Shown here one piece after another: positions 1 to 7,610 of a DNA stretch of 32,622 nucleotides; the stretch's first letter is position 1, and each line of letters opens with the position of its first letter. This DNA comes from SG8-41 sp035259205 (GTDB taxonomy: Bacteria; Pseudomonadota; Gammaproteobacteria; Burkholderiales; SG8-41). The stretch is from assembly GCA_035259205.1 (NCBI GenBank), contig DATFWO010000201.1:1-32622 (forward strand). The letters run 5' to 3'. The notes under the pieces are model-generated. The model ran no database searches, was not told where the DNA came from, and saw nothing but the letters and a program-made list of their open reading frames with translations. The translations under genes were made by a program, and so were the position numbers.

Positions 1-858
1 CTCAGGCCGTACAGCGAGACGCTCGTGGACAAGCTGGAGGAGAAGAACGCCGAGCTTCAGGAAACGCTGAGGAAGCTTCAGGCGGCGCACCGGGAAATCG
101 TCGCTCTCAACCGGGAGCTGGAGTTGCGTGTCGAGCAGCGCACCGGCGAATTGCAGGAGGCCAACCGCGAGCTCGAGTCCTTCAGCTACTGGGTGTCACA
201 CGACCTGCGCGCGACACTGCGTGCGATGGCCGGCTTCACCAGCGTCGTTCTTCGCGACCATGCCGGCCGGCTCCCGCTCGACGCCACGCAACTCATCGCG
301 CGCGTCGAGGAGAACGTAAGAGGCATGGCCATGCTGATCGACGACCTGCTCGACTTGGCCCGCGTGGGGCGCAAGACCTTGAGCCCGCAGCGGGTTAACC
401 TTGCTCATGTGGTGCGCGAATGCCTGAAGGAGCTTGCGCACGATCAGGAAGGCCGCGCGATAGACATCGCGGTCGGGGAGCTACCGCCGTGCCACGGCGA
501 TCTCGTCCTGCTCAAGCACGTATTCGCCAATCTGCTCTCCAATGCGCTCAAATACACGCGCAAGCGCCAGGTCGCCAGAATCGAGGTCGGCGCTGACACG
601 CGAAACGGCCAGCAGCTCATCTTCGTCCGCGACAACGGCGCCGGGTTCGACACGCGCCATGCGCACAAGCTGTTCGAGGTGTTCCAGCGGCTGCACTCCC
701 AAAGCGAGTTCCCGGGTACTGGAGTAGGTCTGGCCATCGTCAAGCGGGCAATCGAGAAACACGGCGGGCGCGTCTGGGCGGAATCCGCACCCGATCGCGG
801 CGCCACGTTCTACCTCACGCTGCCGGCGGCGAGTCCCGACGTCCAGCCGGCACGATAG
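1..858 (+). CDS. Sensor histidine kinase, C-terminal part (5' end outside window)
   Basis: The reading frame is open from base 1, so this is probably the end of a longer sensor; a GTG at 25 is the first in-window start candidate. Counting from that GTG, residues 1–52 are a heptad-rich coiled coil, the usual linker between a sensor and a kinase core. The H-box follows with the phospho-accepting histidine near residue 59, then the N-box NLLSNALKY (about 169–177), the G1 box DNGAGF (203–208) and the G2 box GTGVGL (231–236). No membrane segment is seen in this part. The H-box reads SHDLRAT where the three paralogues at 24–29 kb read SHDLRAP. A receiver gene follows 73 bp downstream on the same strand and is a plausible partner. 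Kinase identity is secure; the signal is unknown because the sensor is missing. Confidence 0.9.
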   Translation, partial: LRPYSETLVDKLEEKNAELQETLRKLQAAHREIVALNRELELRVEQRTGELQEANRELESFSYWVSHDLRATLRAMAGFTSVVLRDHAGRLPLDATQLIARVEENVRGMAMLIDDLLDLARVGRKTLSPQRVNLAHVVRECLKELAHDQEGRAIDIAVGELPPCHGDLVLLKHVFANLLSNALKYTRKRQVARIEVGADTRNGQQLIFVRDNGAGFDTRHAHKLFEVFQRLHSQSEFPGTGVGLAIVKRAIEKHGGRVWAESAPDRGATFYLTLPAASPDVQPAR

Positions 859-931
859 CCACCAGGAAGCCGAGCACAACCGCCACCGGTGTGCGGCATG
901 GAGTAACATGGACGCAACTTGACCACCGCCC

Positions 932-1390
932 ATGCCGCTACGCGTTCTCATCCTGGAAGACAATCCTGACGATGCCCAGCTCATGGTGAGGGAACTGCGG
1001 TATGCAGGCCTCGACGTGCAGGCGGAACGGGTGGAGACAGAAGCCGAGTTCGTCGGGCAACTCACGCCCGAGCCCGATCTCATCCTTTCCGATTTCACGT
1101 TGCCGCATTTCGGCGGGCTCGCGGCGCTGCAACTCGTGCGCTCGCGGGGCCTGGCGGTCCCGTTCATCGTCGTTTCGGGCTCCATCGGCGAGGATATCGC
1201 TGTGCAGGCGATGCGCGAAGGAGCGGACGACTACCTGCTGAAAGACCGCATAGCGCGGCTCGGCCCCGCCGCCCTGCGCGCTCTGGAGAACCGGCGCATG
1301 CGGGCGCATTTGCGGCGGACGGAGGACGCGCTGCGGGAAACCGAATTGAAGTTCCGCCAGATCGCCGAAAACGTGAAGGATCTGCTCTGA
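932..1390 (+). CDS. Single receiver-domain protein with a truncated PAS start
   Basis: This is a 152-residue protein. Residues 1–120 form a CheY-like receiver with acidic pocket E9/D10, phospho-acceptor D54 (LSDFTLP), switch S82 and K104. This receiver type (SGSIGED, DDYLLKDR) commonly precedes PAS sensors. A helical linker follows, and then the words FRQIAENVKDLL, which look like the first helix of a PAS domain, before the TGA. The stop lies only 7 bp from the convergent stop of the next gene, so the PAS body is absent. The upstream kinase, 73 bp away, is the likely phosphodonor. It may work as a stand-alone receiver or be the remains of a REC–PAS protein. The ATG at 932 is chosen because an earlier ATG at 908 stops within five codons. 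Confidence 0.85.
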   Translation: MPLRVLILEDNPDDAQLMVRELRYAGLDVQAERVETEAEFVGQLTPEPDLILSDFTLPHFGGLAALQLVRSRGLAVPFIVVSGSIGEDIAVQAMREGADDYLLKDRIARLGPAALRALENRRMRAHLRRTEDALRETELKFRQIAENVKDLL

Positions 1391-1397
1391 CCCGCCC

Positions 1398-2489
1398 TCA
1401 GACGCTCGTCGGTCCCGCCACCTCCACACGATTGCGGCCTCCGCGCTTCGCCCGGTAAAGCGCGGCATCGGCGGCCCGGATAAGCGCCTCCCCGTCGCCT
1501 CCGTGTTCGGGCCAGATCGCGGTGCCGATCGAGAGCGTGGGAGCGCAGATCACCGGCCCGTGTCCCTGCACGCGCAACGATATCGCCCCATTACGCATGC
1601 GCTCAGCAGCAACGATCATCCCATCGAGGCTGGCGCGCACCAGCAACACGACGAATTCCTCTCCGCCGTAACGGCAGACGGTGTCTTCGGCGCGCACGCA
1701 CGACAGCAGGTAGCGGCTCAGGCTTACCAGCACGGCGTCCCCGGCCGCATGACCGTGCGTATCGTTCAGATCCTTGAAATGGTCCGCGTCCGCGAATAAC
1801 AAGCCGAAGCTGACGCGCTCGCGCCTGGCGCGCGCGATTTCCCGCGACACCGCCTGCTCGAAGTAGCGCCGGTTGTAGAGCCCTGTGAGACTGTCCCGGT
1901 CCACCAGCGCCTGCAACCGGTTCTCCGCCCGCCGGCGTGCACGGACTTCCTCGACCAAGGTCGCATTGTGCGCCGCGAGCTCCGCCGTTCGCTCCGCGAC
2001 GCGCCGGTCGAGTTCCGCGCTCAATGCTTCCACCTCGTCGAACTTCTGGTGCAGCTTGTCGGTAATCAGCCTCAGGTGCCGATCGACGAGCCCGGAGCTT
2101 TCGACGGGCACTCCCCTCGCATCCGACGACAGCGCGGAATTCACGGCCTCAAGCAGGGCCTCCGGTGTCGCCGGTTTCACCAGAAAATGCGAGACCCCAT
2201 GAGCTTCGGCGAGACTGCGTGCGGCGGCGTCCGGGTAGGCTGCGGTGTAATAGATGACGGGGGTGCGGTCCAATGCCGGCTCGCTCCGCAGGCGGCGGAT
2301 CATCTCATAGCCGTCCATGACCGGCATCAGCCCGTCGGTAATCACCAGATCCGGTACGTTCCCGCGCGCAAAGTCCAGCGCCTGTGCGCCTTCATTCGCT
2401 TCGATCACCCGATGTCCCTTGTGATCCAGCAGGGCCGCGAGCGACAACCGGCTGCTTGCGGAATCGTCAACGATCAGAATCGTGGCCAT
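1398..2489 (-). CDS. Response regulator diguanylate cyclase (REC–coiled coil–GGDEF)
   Basis: This 363-residue cytoplasmic protein is predicted to make cyclic-di-GMP from two GTP when its receiver is phosphorylated. The receiver occupies residues 1–120, with D8/D9, phospho-acceptor D52, T82 and K105. A long charged helix (about 140–195) should mediate dimerisation. The GGDEF domain follows, with an intact active site GGEEF at 275–279, and RAED five residues before it (266–269) is a canonical inhibitory I-site. The ATG at 2489 is preferred over an in-frame start at 2693, because the receiver fold begins exactly there and the upstream residues are low-complexity and overlap panC. A GGGAGG lies about 15 bases upstream, a slightly long spacing. 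The gene lies 32 bp downstream of panC and may be the last gene of that operon. Confidence 0.93.
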   Translation of the reverse strand: MATILIVDDSASSRLSLAALLDHKGHRVIEANEGAQALDFARGNVPDLVITDGLMPVMDGYEMIRRLRSEPALDRTPVIYYTAAYPDAAARSLAEAHGVSHFLVKPATPEALLEAVNSALSSDARGVPVESSGLVDRHLRLITDKLHQKFDEVEALSAELDRRVAERTAELAAHNATLVEEVRARRRAENRLQALVDRDSLTGLYNRRYFEQAVSREIARARRERVSFGLLFADADHFKDLNDTHGHAAGDAVLVSLSRYLLSCVRAEDTVCRYGGEEFVVLLVRASLDGMIVAAERMRNGAISLRVQGHGPVICAPTLSIGTAIWPEHGGDGEALIRAADAALYRAKRGGRNRVEVAGPTSV

Positions 2490-2521
2490 GCGAATTAAGT
2501 ATAGCCTCCCGCTCGGGAAGT

Positions 2522-3358
2522 TCAACTCTGAGGAAAGACCTCGATGTTGTCGATCAGTCGCGTGCGGCCGAGTCGCGCGGCGGCGAGCACGACGAGCTCG
2601 CCATCGGCCGGTTGCGGCGGCTGCAGGTCCGCCTGGCGCCGCACCGCGACGTAATCGGGACTCCAGCCATGGTCCGCCAGCTGCGACATGCAATGCAGCT
2701 CGATGCGCTGGAAATCCCGAGCGCCGCCCATGATGTCGGCATGGGCCTGCTTGAGCGCGCGGTAGAGGCGCGGCGCCTCCTTGCGCTCCTTCGCAGAAAG
2801 GTACGCATTGCGCGAGGACAGCGCCAGCCCGTCCTGCGCGCGCACCGTTTCGGCGGGGATGATATCGATCGGCAGCGCGAATTGCTTCACCATGTCGCGA
2901 AGCACGAGATATTGCTGATAGTCCTTTTTGCCGAAGATCGCCGAACGGGGCATGACGAGATTGAAGAGCTTGAGAACGACCGTCGCCACGCCCCGGAAGT
3001 GGCCCGGCCGGTGCTCCCCTTCCAGGATGTTCTGGAGGTCCGAGGGCTCGACCAGGAATGTCTGAGGCTCCGGATAGATTTCGCCTTCGTCCGGCGCGAA
3101 CACGACGTCCACGCCGGCCTGCTTCAGACGCTCGCTGTCTTCCTCGAGCGTCCGTGGATAGCGGTCGAAATCCTCGCGCGGACCGAACTGCAGGCGGTTT
3201 ACGAAGATGCTGACGACCGTACAGACGGCGCGCGGCTTGGCAATCTTGATTAGTTGGATATGCCCTTCGTGAAGGTGCCCCATGGTCGGCACGAACACGT
3301 TATGGGGCTCCCGCTGCAGCCGCCTGCGCAAACTGGATACGGAGTGGATGACATCCAT
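2522..3358 (-). CDS. panC: Pantothenate synthetase (pantoate–beta-alanine ligase)
   Basis: The enzyme joins pantoate and beta-alanine using ATP to give pantothenate, the precursor of coenzyme A. The length of 278 residues is normal for the family. The ATP-binding signature PTMGHLHEGH lies at 24–33. Further family blocks are FVNRLQFGPREDFDRYPR, the GHFRGVATVV segment, FGKKDYQQ and the KMSKS-like stretch LSSRNAYLS. panB lies upstream on the same strand with a 179-bp gap; together they provide the committed pantothenate steps. Nothing in the sequence is missing or unusual. Confidence 0.98.
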   Translation of the reverse strand: MDVIHSVSSLRRRLQREPHNVFVPTMGHLHEGHIQLIKIAKPRAVCTVVSIFVNRLQFGPREDFDRYPRTLEEDSERLKQAGVDVVFAPDEGEIYPEPQTFLVEPSDLQNILEGEHRPGHFRGVATVVLKLFNLVMPRSAIFGKKDYQQYLVLRDMVKQFALPIDIIPAETVRAQDGLALSSRNAYLSAKERKEAPRLYRALKQAHADIMGGARDFQRIELHCMSQLADHGWSPDYVAVRRQADLQPPQPADGELVVLAAARLGRTRLIDNIEVFPQS

Positions 3359-3537
3359 GGGGGATTCGCGCCGGAGATTCCCTTTTGCGCGCTGCAGTAA
3401 CGATTGGATACCCGCTGGTTGTGAGCCGGGAGCCCGAATCCTTGCCCGACGCGCCTTCTGCCTTGTGGAACTGGAATCCTAGCAGCCCGTTGCGCAAGCT
3501 GCATAAGGAATATGCCGTCAAACAGGCCGGCTGATTC
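3359..3537. other. Intergenic region between panB and panC
   Basis: This 179-bp stretch separates two genes that are nearly contiguous in many relatives. I see no clear promoter or terminator. On the plus strand a GTG at 3421 opens a 37-residue frame ending at 3534 with a protein-like, tryptophan- and lysine-containing composition. It has no ribosome binding site and no recognised homologue, so I do not call it a gene. Confidence 0.4.
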
Positions 3538-4335
3538 CTAGGCGGAGAACGAGTGCTCGGGAGCGGGGAAGGCTCCGGCCTTGACTTCCTTCACGTACAG
3601 CTCGACCGCGCCGTGGATCGAGCTCGCGTTGCGCAGGAAGTTCTTCACGAATTTCGCCTTCCTGCCCGGGAAAATATCGAGCATGTCATAGAGCACGAGC
3701 ACCTGTCCCGAGCAGTCCGCACCGGCTCCGATGCCGATCGTCGGTATCCGGATCGCCTTGGTGACCTCACCGGCAAGCGGAGCGGGAATCGCTTCCAGTA
3801 CGATCATGCCGGCGCCGGCCTGCTCGAGCTGCTTTGCCTCGCGCAGCAGTTGCTGGGCGGCGGTCTCGCCCTTGCCCTGCACCTTATAGCCGCCGATCTG
3901 GTACACGGATTGCGGCATCAGCCCGAGATGGCCGCACACCGGGATGCCGCGGTCGGTGAGGAACTCGATCGTTTCGAGCACCGGCCGGCCGCCTTCAATC
4001 TTGACCATGTGCGCCCCGACGGCCATGATCTCCGCGGCGTGCCGGTAGGTTTCCTGCGGCGATATCTGGAACGTCGCGAAGGGCATGTCGCCGACGATGA
4101 ACGCGCGCTTGGAGCCGCGCGCCACGCACTGGGTGTGATACACGATATCCCGCAGCGTCACGGGCAGCGTGGACTCGTGTCCCTGCAGCACGTTGCCGAG
4201 CGAATCGCCGATGAGAAGACTCTCCACTCCCGCTTCCTCCAGCACCGCCGCGAAACTGGCGTCGTAGCACGTAAGCATCGCGATCTTGATGTCTTCCTGC
4301 GCCATCTTGTGCAGCGTGCTGAGCGTGATTCGCAT
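3538..4335 (-). CDS. panB: 3-methyl-2-oxobutanoate hydroxymethyltransferase
   Basis: The enzyme transfers a hydroxymethyl group from methylene-tetrahydrofolate to alpha-ketoisovalerate, giving ketopantoate. The protein has 265 residues from the ATG at 4335, the usual size. Family blocks run in order: MLTCYDASFA, LIGDSLGNV, the VKIEGG segment, GHLGLMPQS, LEAIPAPLAGEVT and TIGIGAGADCSGQVLV. An alternative GTG start at 4350 overlaps the stop of the upstream kinase gene (TAGTG). The ATG at 4335 is preferred because AGAGG sits four bases before it and homologues begin near there. Its cofactor links it to the folate gene folK two genes upstream. Confidence 0.97.
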   Translation of the reverse strand: MRITLSTLHKMAQEDIKIAMLTCYDASFAAVLEEAGVESLLIGDSLGNVLQGHESTLPVTLRDIVYHTQCVARGSKRAFIVGDMPFATFQISPQETYRHAAEIMAVGAHMVKIEGGRPVLETIEFLTDRGIPVCGHLGLMPQSVYQIGGYKVQGKGETAAQQLLREAKQLEQAGAGMIVLEAIPAPLAGEVTKAIRIPTIGIGAGADCSGQVLVLYDMLDIFPGRKAKFVKNFLRNASSIHGAVELYVKEVKAGAFPAPEHSFSA

Positions 4336-4349
4336 AAAACCTCTGGACA

Positions 4350-4997
4350 CTAACCCATGCTGAAGAATTCGCGGGGCCCGCGCATTGCGCTTATGCGCCG
4401 CAACAATAGATCAAAATCCCCCGGCTGATCAACAAAATTGAGATTTTCGGAATTGACGATCAGCAGCGGCGCGGCCTCGTACTGGTAGAAGAAGCGCGCA
4501 TAGGCCTCTGCGAGGCGCGCCAGATACTCGTCGGGGATATTGCGCTCGTAGGCGACGCCCCGCCGCTGCACGCGCTCGATCAACGTCTCGGCCGAAGCCT
4601 GGAGATAGATCACGAGATCGGGCGCCGGCGTCCGCGGACGCACGTTGTCGTACACCTGCCGGTAGAGGGCGAACTCGTCGTCGTTCAGATTGAGCCGCGC
4701 AAACAACGCGTCCTTTTCGAGCATGAAATCGGCGACCGTAAGTCGCGTGAACAGATCCGGCTGGCTCAAGACACGGGCGTGATCGACGCGCTGGAACAGG
4801 AAATAGAGCTGGGCCGGCAGCGCGTAGCGGGCGCGATCCTGGTAGAAGCCGGGAAGAAACGGGTTGGCGTCCGGATCCTCGAGCAGTGCCGCGCCCCCGG
4901 TGCGCTCGCTCATCGTTCTCGCGAGACTGGTCTTCCCCGCCCCTATCGGGCCTTCGATCACGACGTAGCGGTACTTATCGGGCAGTTTTGTCGTCAT
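4350..4997 (-). CDS. Deoxynucleoside kinase (dCK/dGK family)
   Basis: This 215-residue enzyme phosphorylates deoxynucleosides for salvage into dNTPs; the preferred base cannot be read from the sequence. A P-loop GPIGAGKTS lies at residues 16–24, followed by a LLEDPDANPFLPGFY block typical of the dCK/dGK family, the LYFLFQR segment, and a lid region with arginines (LIERVQRRGVAYE). The ATG at 4997 is chosen because the family begins just before the P-loop strand. A longer frame from 5027 would overlap folK further. The start lies 10 bp after the folK stop, and the stop abuts panB, so it sits inside the operon. This kinase between folK and panB is a recurrent betaproteobacterial arrangement. Confidence 0.93.
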   Translation of the reverse strand: MTTKLPDKYRYVVIEGPIGAGKTSLARTMSERTGGAALLEDPDANPFLPGFYQDRARYALPAQLYFLFQRVDHARVLSQPDLFTRLTVADFMLEKDALFARLNLNDDEFALYRQVYDNVRPRTPAPDLVIYLQASAETLIERVQRRGVAYERNIPDEYLARLAEAYARFFYQYEAAPLLIVNSENLNFVDQPGDFDLLLRRISAMRGPREFFSMG

Positions 4998-5007
4998 GAA
5001 AAAGTGA

Positions 5008-5556
5008 TCAGTGTTCCGTGATCCCACCGTTCACGCCCTTTGATTCAACCTCGGAAAGCTTGATCAGCATCGATGTGTCGACCAAGCGCGCAAGGTCGAC
5101 GACGCGCCCATGACCCGGCACGACCGCGTCGGGCGCTATTTCCATCAACGGAACGAGCACGAACGCCCGCTCGCACAGTCGCGGGTGTGGAATGATCAAG
5201 TCCGGCTCCCGGATCACGCGGTCTCCGTAGAGCGCGATATCCAGATCCAGGCGGCGTGGCGCGTTCGGAAACTCGCGCGTGCGCCCATGAACGCGCTCGA
5301 TCGCGAGCAGTCGTTCGAGCAGTTCGCGCGGCGCGAGTCGAGTCACGAGCATGACTACCGCATTCACGAAATCGGGCTGCTCGAGATATCCCACCGGCGG
5401 GCTGCGGTAAAGGGACGAAGTCCGCGCCACGGACGTCTGCGGCAGCGCGGCGAGACTGCCCGCTGCACTGCGGAGCTGCGCGGCCGGATCATCGAGGTTG
5501 CTGCCTAGTGCAATGAAAGCGGTGACGGGGGACGAGTGATGGGTGTCGGGTGCCAA
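5008..5556 (-). CDS. folK: 2-amino-4-hydroxy-6-hydroxymethyldihydropteridine pyrophosphokinase
   Basis: The enzyme transfers pyrophosphate from ATP to hydroxymethyl-dihydropterin in folate synthesis. The protein has 182 residues. Blocks seen are FIALGSNLDDP at the N-terminus, RSPPVGYLEQPDFVNAVV, the family signature around RRLDLDIALYGD, and IPHPRLCERAFVLVPL. The start is TTG at 5556: upstream in frame there is a stop within seven codons, and there is no ATG or GTG before the conserved first strand. GGAAGG lies about seven bases before the TTG, which supports it. The gene begins 18 bp after the pcnB stop, so the two are almost certainly co-transcribed. Confidence 0.96.
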   Translation of the reverse strand: MAPDTHHSSPVTAFIALGSNLDDPAAQLRSAAGSLAALPQTSVARTSSLYRSPPVGYLEQPDFVNAVVMLVTRLAPRELLERLLAIERVHGRTREFPNAPRRLDLDIALYGDRVIREPDLIIPHPRLCERAFVLVPLMEIAPDAVVPGHGRVVDLARLVDTSMLIKLSEVESKGVNGGITEH

Positions 5557-5574
5557 GCTTCTGCCTTCCGCCGT

Positions 5575-6942
5575 TTAACCTTCCGCCGGTTTATTCCCGC
5601 TGGCGCCGGCCGCTCCGCTCCTTTGTCCGCGCCGCCGCCTGCGCCGGCGCCGCTTCCCGGGCGCTCCTCCGTCGCGCGCCAGCATCTGCTGGCGCTCCGT
5701 TTCGCCCGCGTGCTGGAAGCGCTGCCACCAGTCGCCGATCTCGGGCGCCACCTCGCCGCTCTCGCAGCGCAGCTGCAGGAAGTCGTAGGCGGCCCGGAAT
5801 CGCGGATGCTCAAGGAGGCGCCACGGGCGCTTGCCGAAGCGCTGCTCGAAGCGCGGCTGCATGATCCAGATCTCCGTCATGTCGCCGCTGAAACGGTGCG
5901 GGATGGCGAGCTTTTCCCGCTGCGCCTGCAGGACGCCATCGATCGCGCGATGCAGGGCAGGGATCGGGTGTTCGCCTTTTGCCTCGTACTGCTTCCAGGC
6001 CGCGAGAACTTCGTGCCACAGCAACGCGGCGAACAGGAATCCGGGTGAGCTGGGCTTGCCCGCCAGAACACGCGCGTCGGTGCTTTTGAGCGCGAGCATG
6101 ACGAAACGCTCACCGAGCGGCTGCTCCATGATGACGTCAAGCAGTGGCAGCAGTCCGTGATGCAAGCCCTCCTTTCGCAGCTGCGTCACGCACTGCAGCG
6201 CGTGACCGGAAAGCAGGAGCTTGAGCATTTCATCCATGAGCCGCGACGGCGGCACGTTGGCGAGCAGGCCTGCGAGGCGGCGTATGGGCGCCCGCGTGCG
6301 CGCATCGACCTCCAGTCCGCGGCTTCCCGCAAAACGTATCGCGCGCAGCATACGGATCGGGTCCTCGCGAAAGCGCCGCTCCGGATCGCCGATCAGGCGC
6401 ATCCGGCGCTTCCGCAGATCGGTCACGCCGCCGTGATAGTCCCAGATTTCCTGCGAGGCCGGATCGTAAAACAGCGCGTTGACGCTGAAGTCGCGACGCG
6501 TGGCGTCCTGCTCCTGGCTCCCGAAAACGTTGTCGCGCAGGATGCGCCCGTGCTCGTCCACCCCGCGATCCTCGCCCTCTCCCACGGCATTGGGCCCGCG
6601 AAAGGTGGAGACCTCGACGGTTTCCGGTCCGCACATCACGTGGACCAGCCGGAACCGGCGGCCGATCACCCGCGAGCGCCGGAACAGGTTGCGCACCTGC
6701 TCCGGCGTTGCGTCGGTAGCCACGTCAAAATCCTTGGGCTTGCCGCCCAGCAGCAGATCGCGGACAGCACCGCCCACCACGAACGCCGCGAACCCTTCCT
6801 TCTGCAGCGTCTGCGTTACGCGCAACGCGCAGGAGCTGATCGACTCGCGGGCAAGGCCATGCGCGCTGAATGGAATGATCTTCGGATGGGCGCCCTTGAA
6901 CAGGCGCCCGGAAAAGACCTTGCCGAGCAAGCGCGCAATCAT
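5575..6942 (-). CDS. pcnB: Poly(A) polymerase I
   Basis: The enzyme adds 3' poly(A) tails to RNA, which promotes RNA decay. The protein has 455 residues from the ATG at 6942. The nucleotidyltransferase head carries VVGGAVRDLLLG (GGAVRD about 57–62) and the metal-binding DFD near 71–73, followed by the VIGRRFRLVHV and TRRDFSVNALFYD blocks that mark class II nucleotidyltransferases. The pcnB-type (not CCA-adding) assignment rests on the long N-terminal extension and on the very basic tail, which contains a lysine followed by eight arginines, typical of PcnB. The start overlaps the upstream HAD gene as TGATG, so translational coupling is likely. Confidence 0.95.
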   Translation of the reverse strand: MIARLLGKVFSGRLFKGAHPKIIPFSAHGLARESISSCALRVTQTLQKEGFAAFVVGGAVRDLLLGGKPKDFDVATDATPEQVRNLFRRSRVIGRRFRLVHVMCGPETVEVSTFRGPNAVGEGEDRGVDEHGRILRDNVFGSQEQDATRRDFSVNALFYDPASQEIWDYHGGVTDLRKRRMRLIGDPERRFREDPIRMLRAIRFAGSRGLEVDARTRAPIRRLAGLLANVPPSRLMDEMLKLLLSGHALQCVTQLRKEGLHHGLLPLLDVIMEQPLGERFVMLALKSTDARVLAGKPSSPGFLFAALLWHEVLAAWKQYEAKGEHPIPALHRAIDGVLQAQREKLAIPHRFSGDMTEIWIMQPRFEQRFGKRPWRLLEHPRFRAAYDFLQLRCESGEVAPEIGDWWQRFQHAGETERQQMLARDGGAPGKRRRRRRRRGQRSGAAGASGNKPAEG

Positions 6943-7610
6943 CACTCGGCGAGGCTGACAATCGGCCACCCATGGCGCGCCGCATGCGCGCGCAGGGTGG
7001 CATCGGGGTCGACCGCCACGGGGTTCGTGACCCGCGACAGCAGCGGCAGATCATTGAGGGAATCGCTGTAGAACCACGATTCGGGATACGAAGCGAGCGT
7101 GCCTCCCCGGTCTGCGAGCCAGGCTTCGAGTCGCCGCACCTTCCCCTCGCGAAAACAGGGAATCCCGGAAACGCCGCCGGTAAACTCTCCGCCGCGCTCT
7201 TCCGGCTCCGTCGCAATCAGATTTGCGATTCCGAACTCGCGCGCTATCGGCCCGGTGACAAAACTGTTGGTTGCGGAGATGACGACCCGCAGGTCGCTGC
7301 GATGGCGCTCCACCAGCGTGAGCGCGGCGGGTCGGATCATCGGTCGGATCTTGCGCTCCATGAAATCGCGGTGCCAGACGTCGAGTACGGCCCGCGGATG
7401 GCGCCCGAGCGGTCGCAGCTGGAAGTCGAGAAAGGCGTGAATGTCGAGTACGCCCGCCTGGTACTGGTCGTAGAACTCCTGGTTCCGCGCCTCGTATACC
7501 TCGCGGTCAAGCACTCCCTGCTCGATCAGGAACTGCGCCCACTCAAAGTCGCTGTCGCCCGCCAGCAGCGTGTTGTCCAGATCGAACAGGACCAATCGGG
7601 GGCTCAACAC
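6942..7610 (-). CDS. HAD superfamily IB phosphatase (SerB-like)
   Basis: This is a 222-residue cytoplasmic phosphatase of the HAD type IB group. Motif I is FDLDNTLL near residues 9–16, with both catalytic aspartates. Motif II is VVISATNSF, the motif III lysine lies in EGKVRRLEAWL, and motif IV is YSDSLNDLPLL. The substrate is not evident: phosphoserine and histidinol phosphate are both handled by this group. The start is GTG at 7610 or TTG at 7607. Both overlap the hda stop by a few bases, and GAGGAG lies just upstream. The longer frame to 7670 would read through hda coding sequence. This gene between hda and pcnB is a conserved neighbour in betaproteobacteria. Confidence 0.92.
   Translation of the reverse strand: MLSPRLVLFDLDNTLLAGDSDFEWAQFLIEQGVLDREVYEARNQEFYDQYQAGVLDIHAFLDFQLRPLGRHPRAVLDVWHRDFMERKIRPMIRPAALTLVERHRSDLRVVISATNSFVTGPIAREFGIANLIATEPEERGGEFTGGVSGIPCFREGKVRRLEAWLADRGGTLASYPESWFYSDSLNDLPLLSRVTNPVAVDPDATLRAHAARHGWPIVSLAE

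Noticed and set aside
5604..5660. Arginine run in the PcnB tail as a possible repeat expansion
   Set aside because: Very basic C-terminal tails are normal in poly(A) polymerase I of beta- and gammaproteobacteria.
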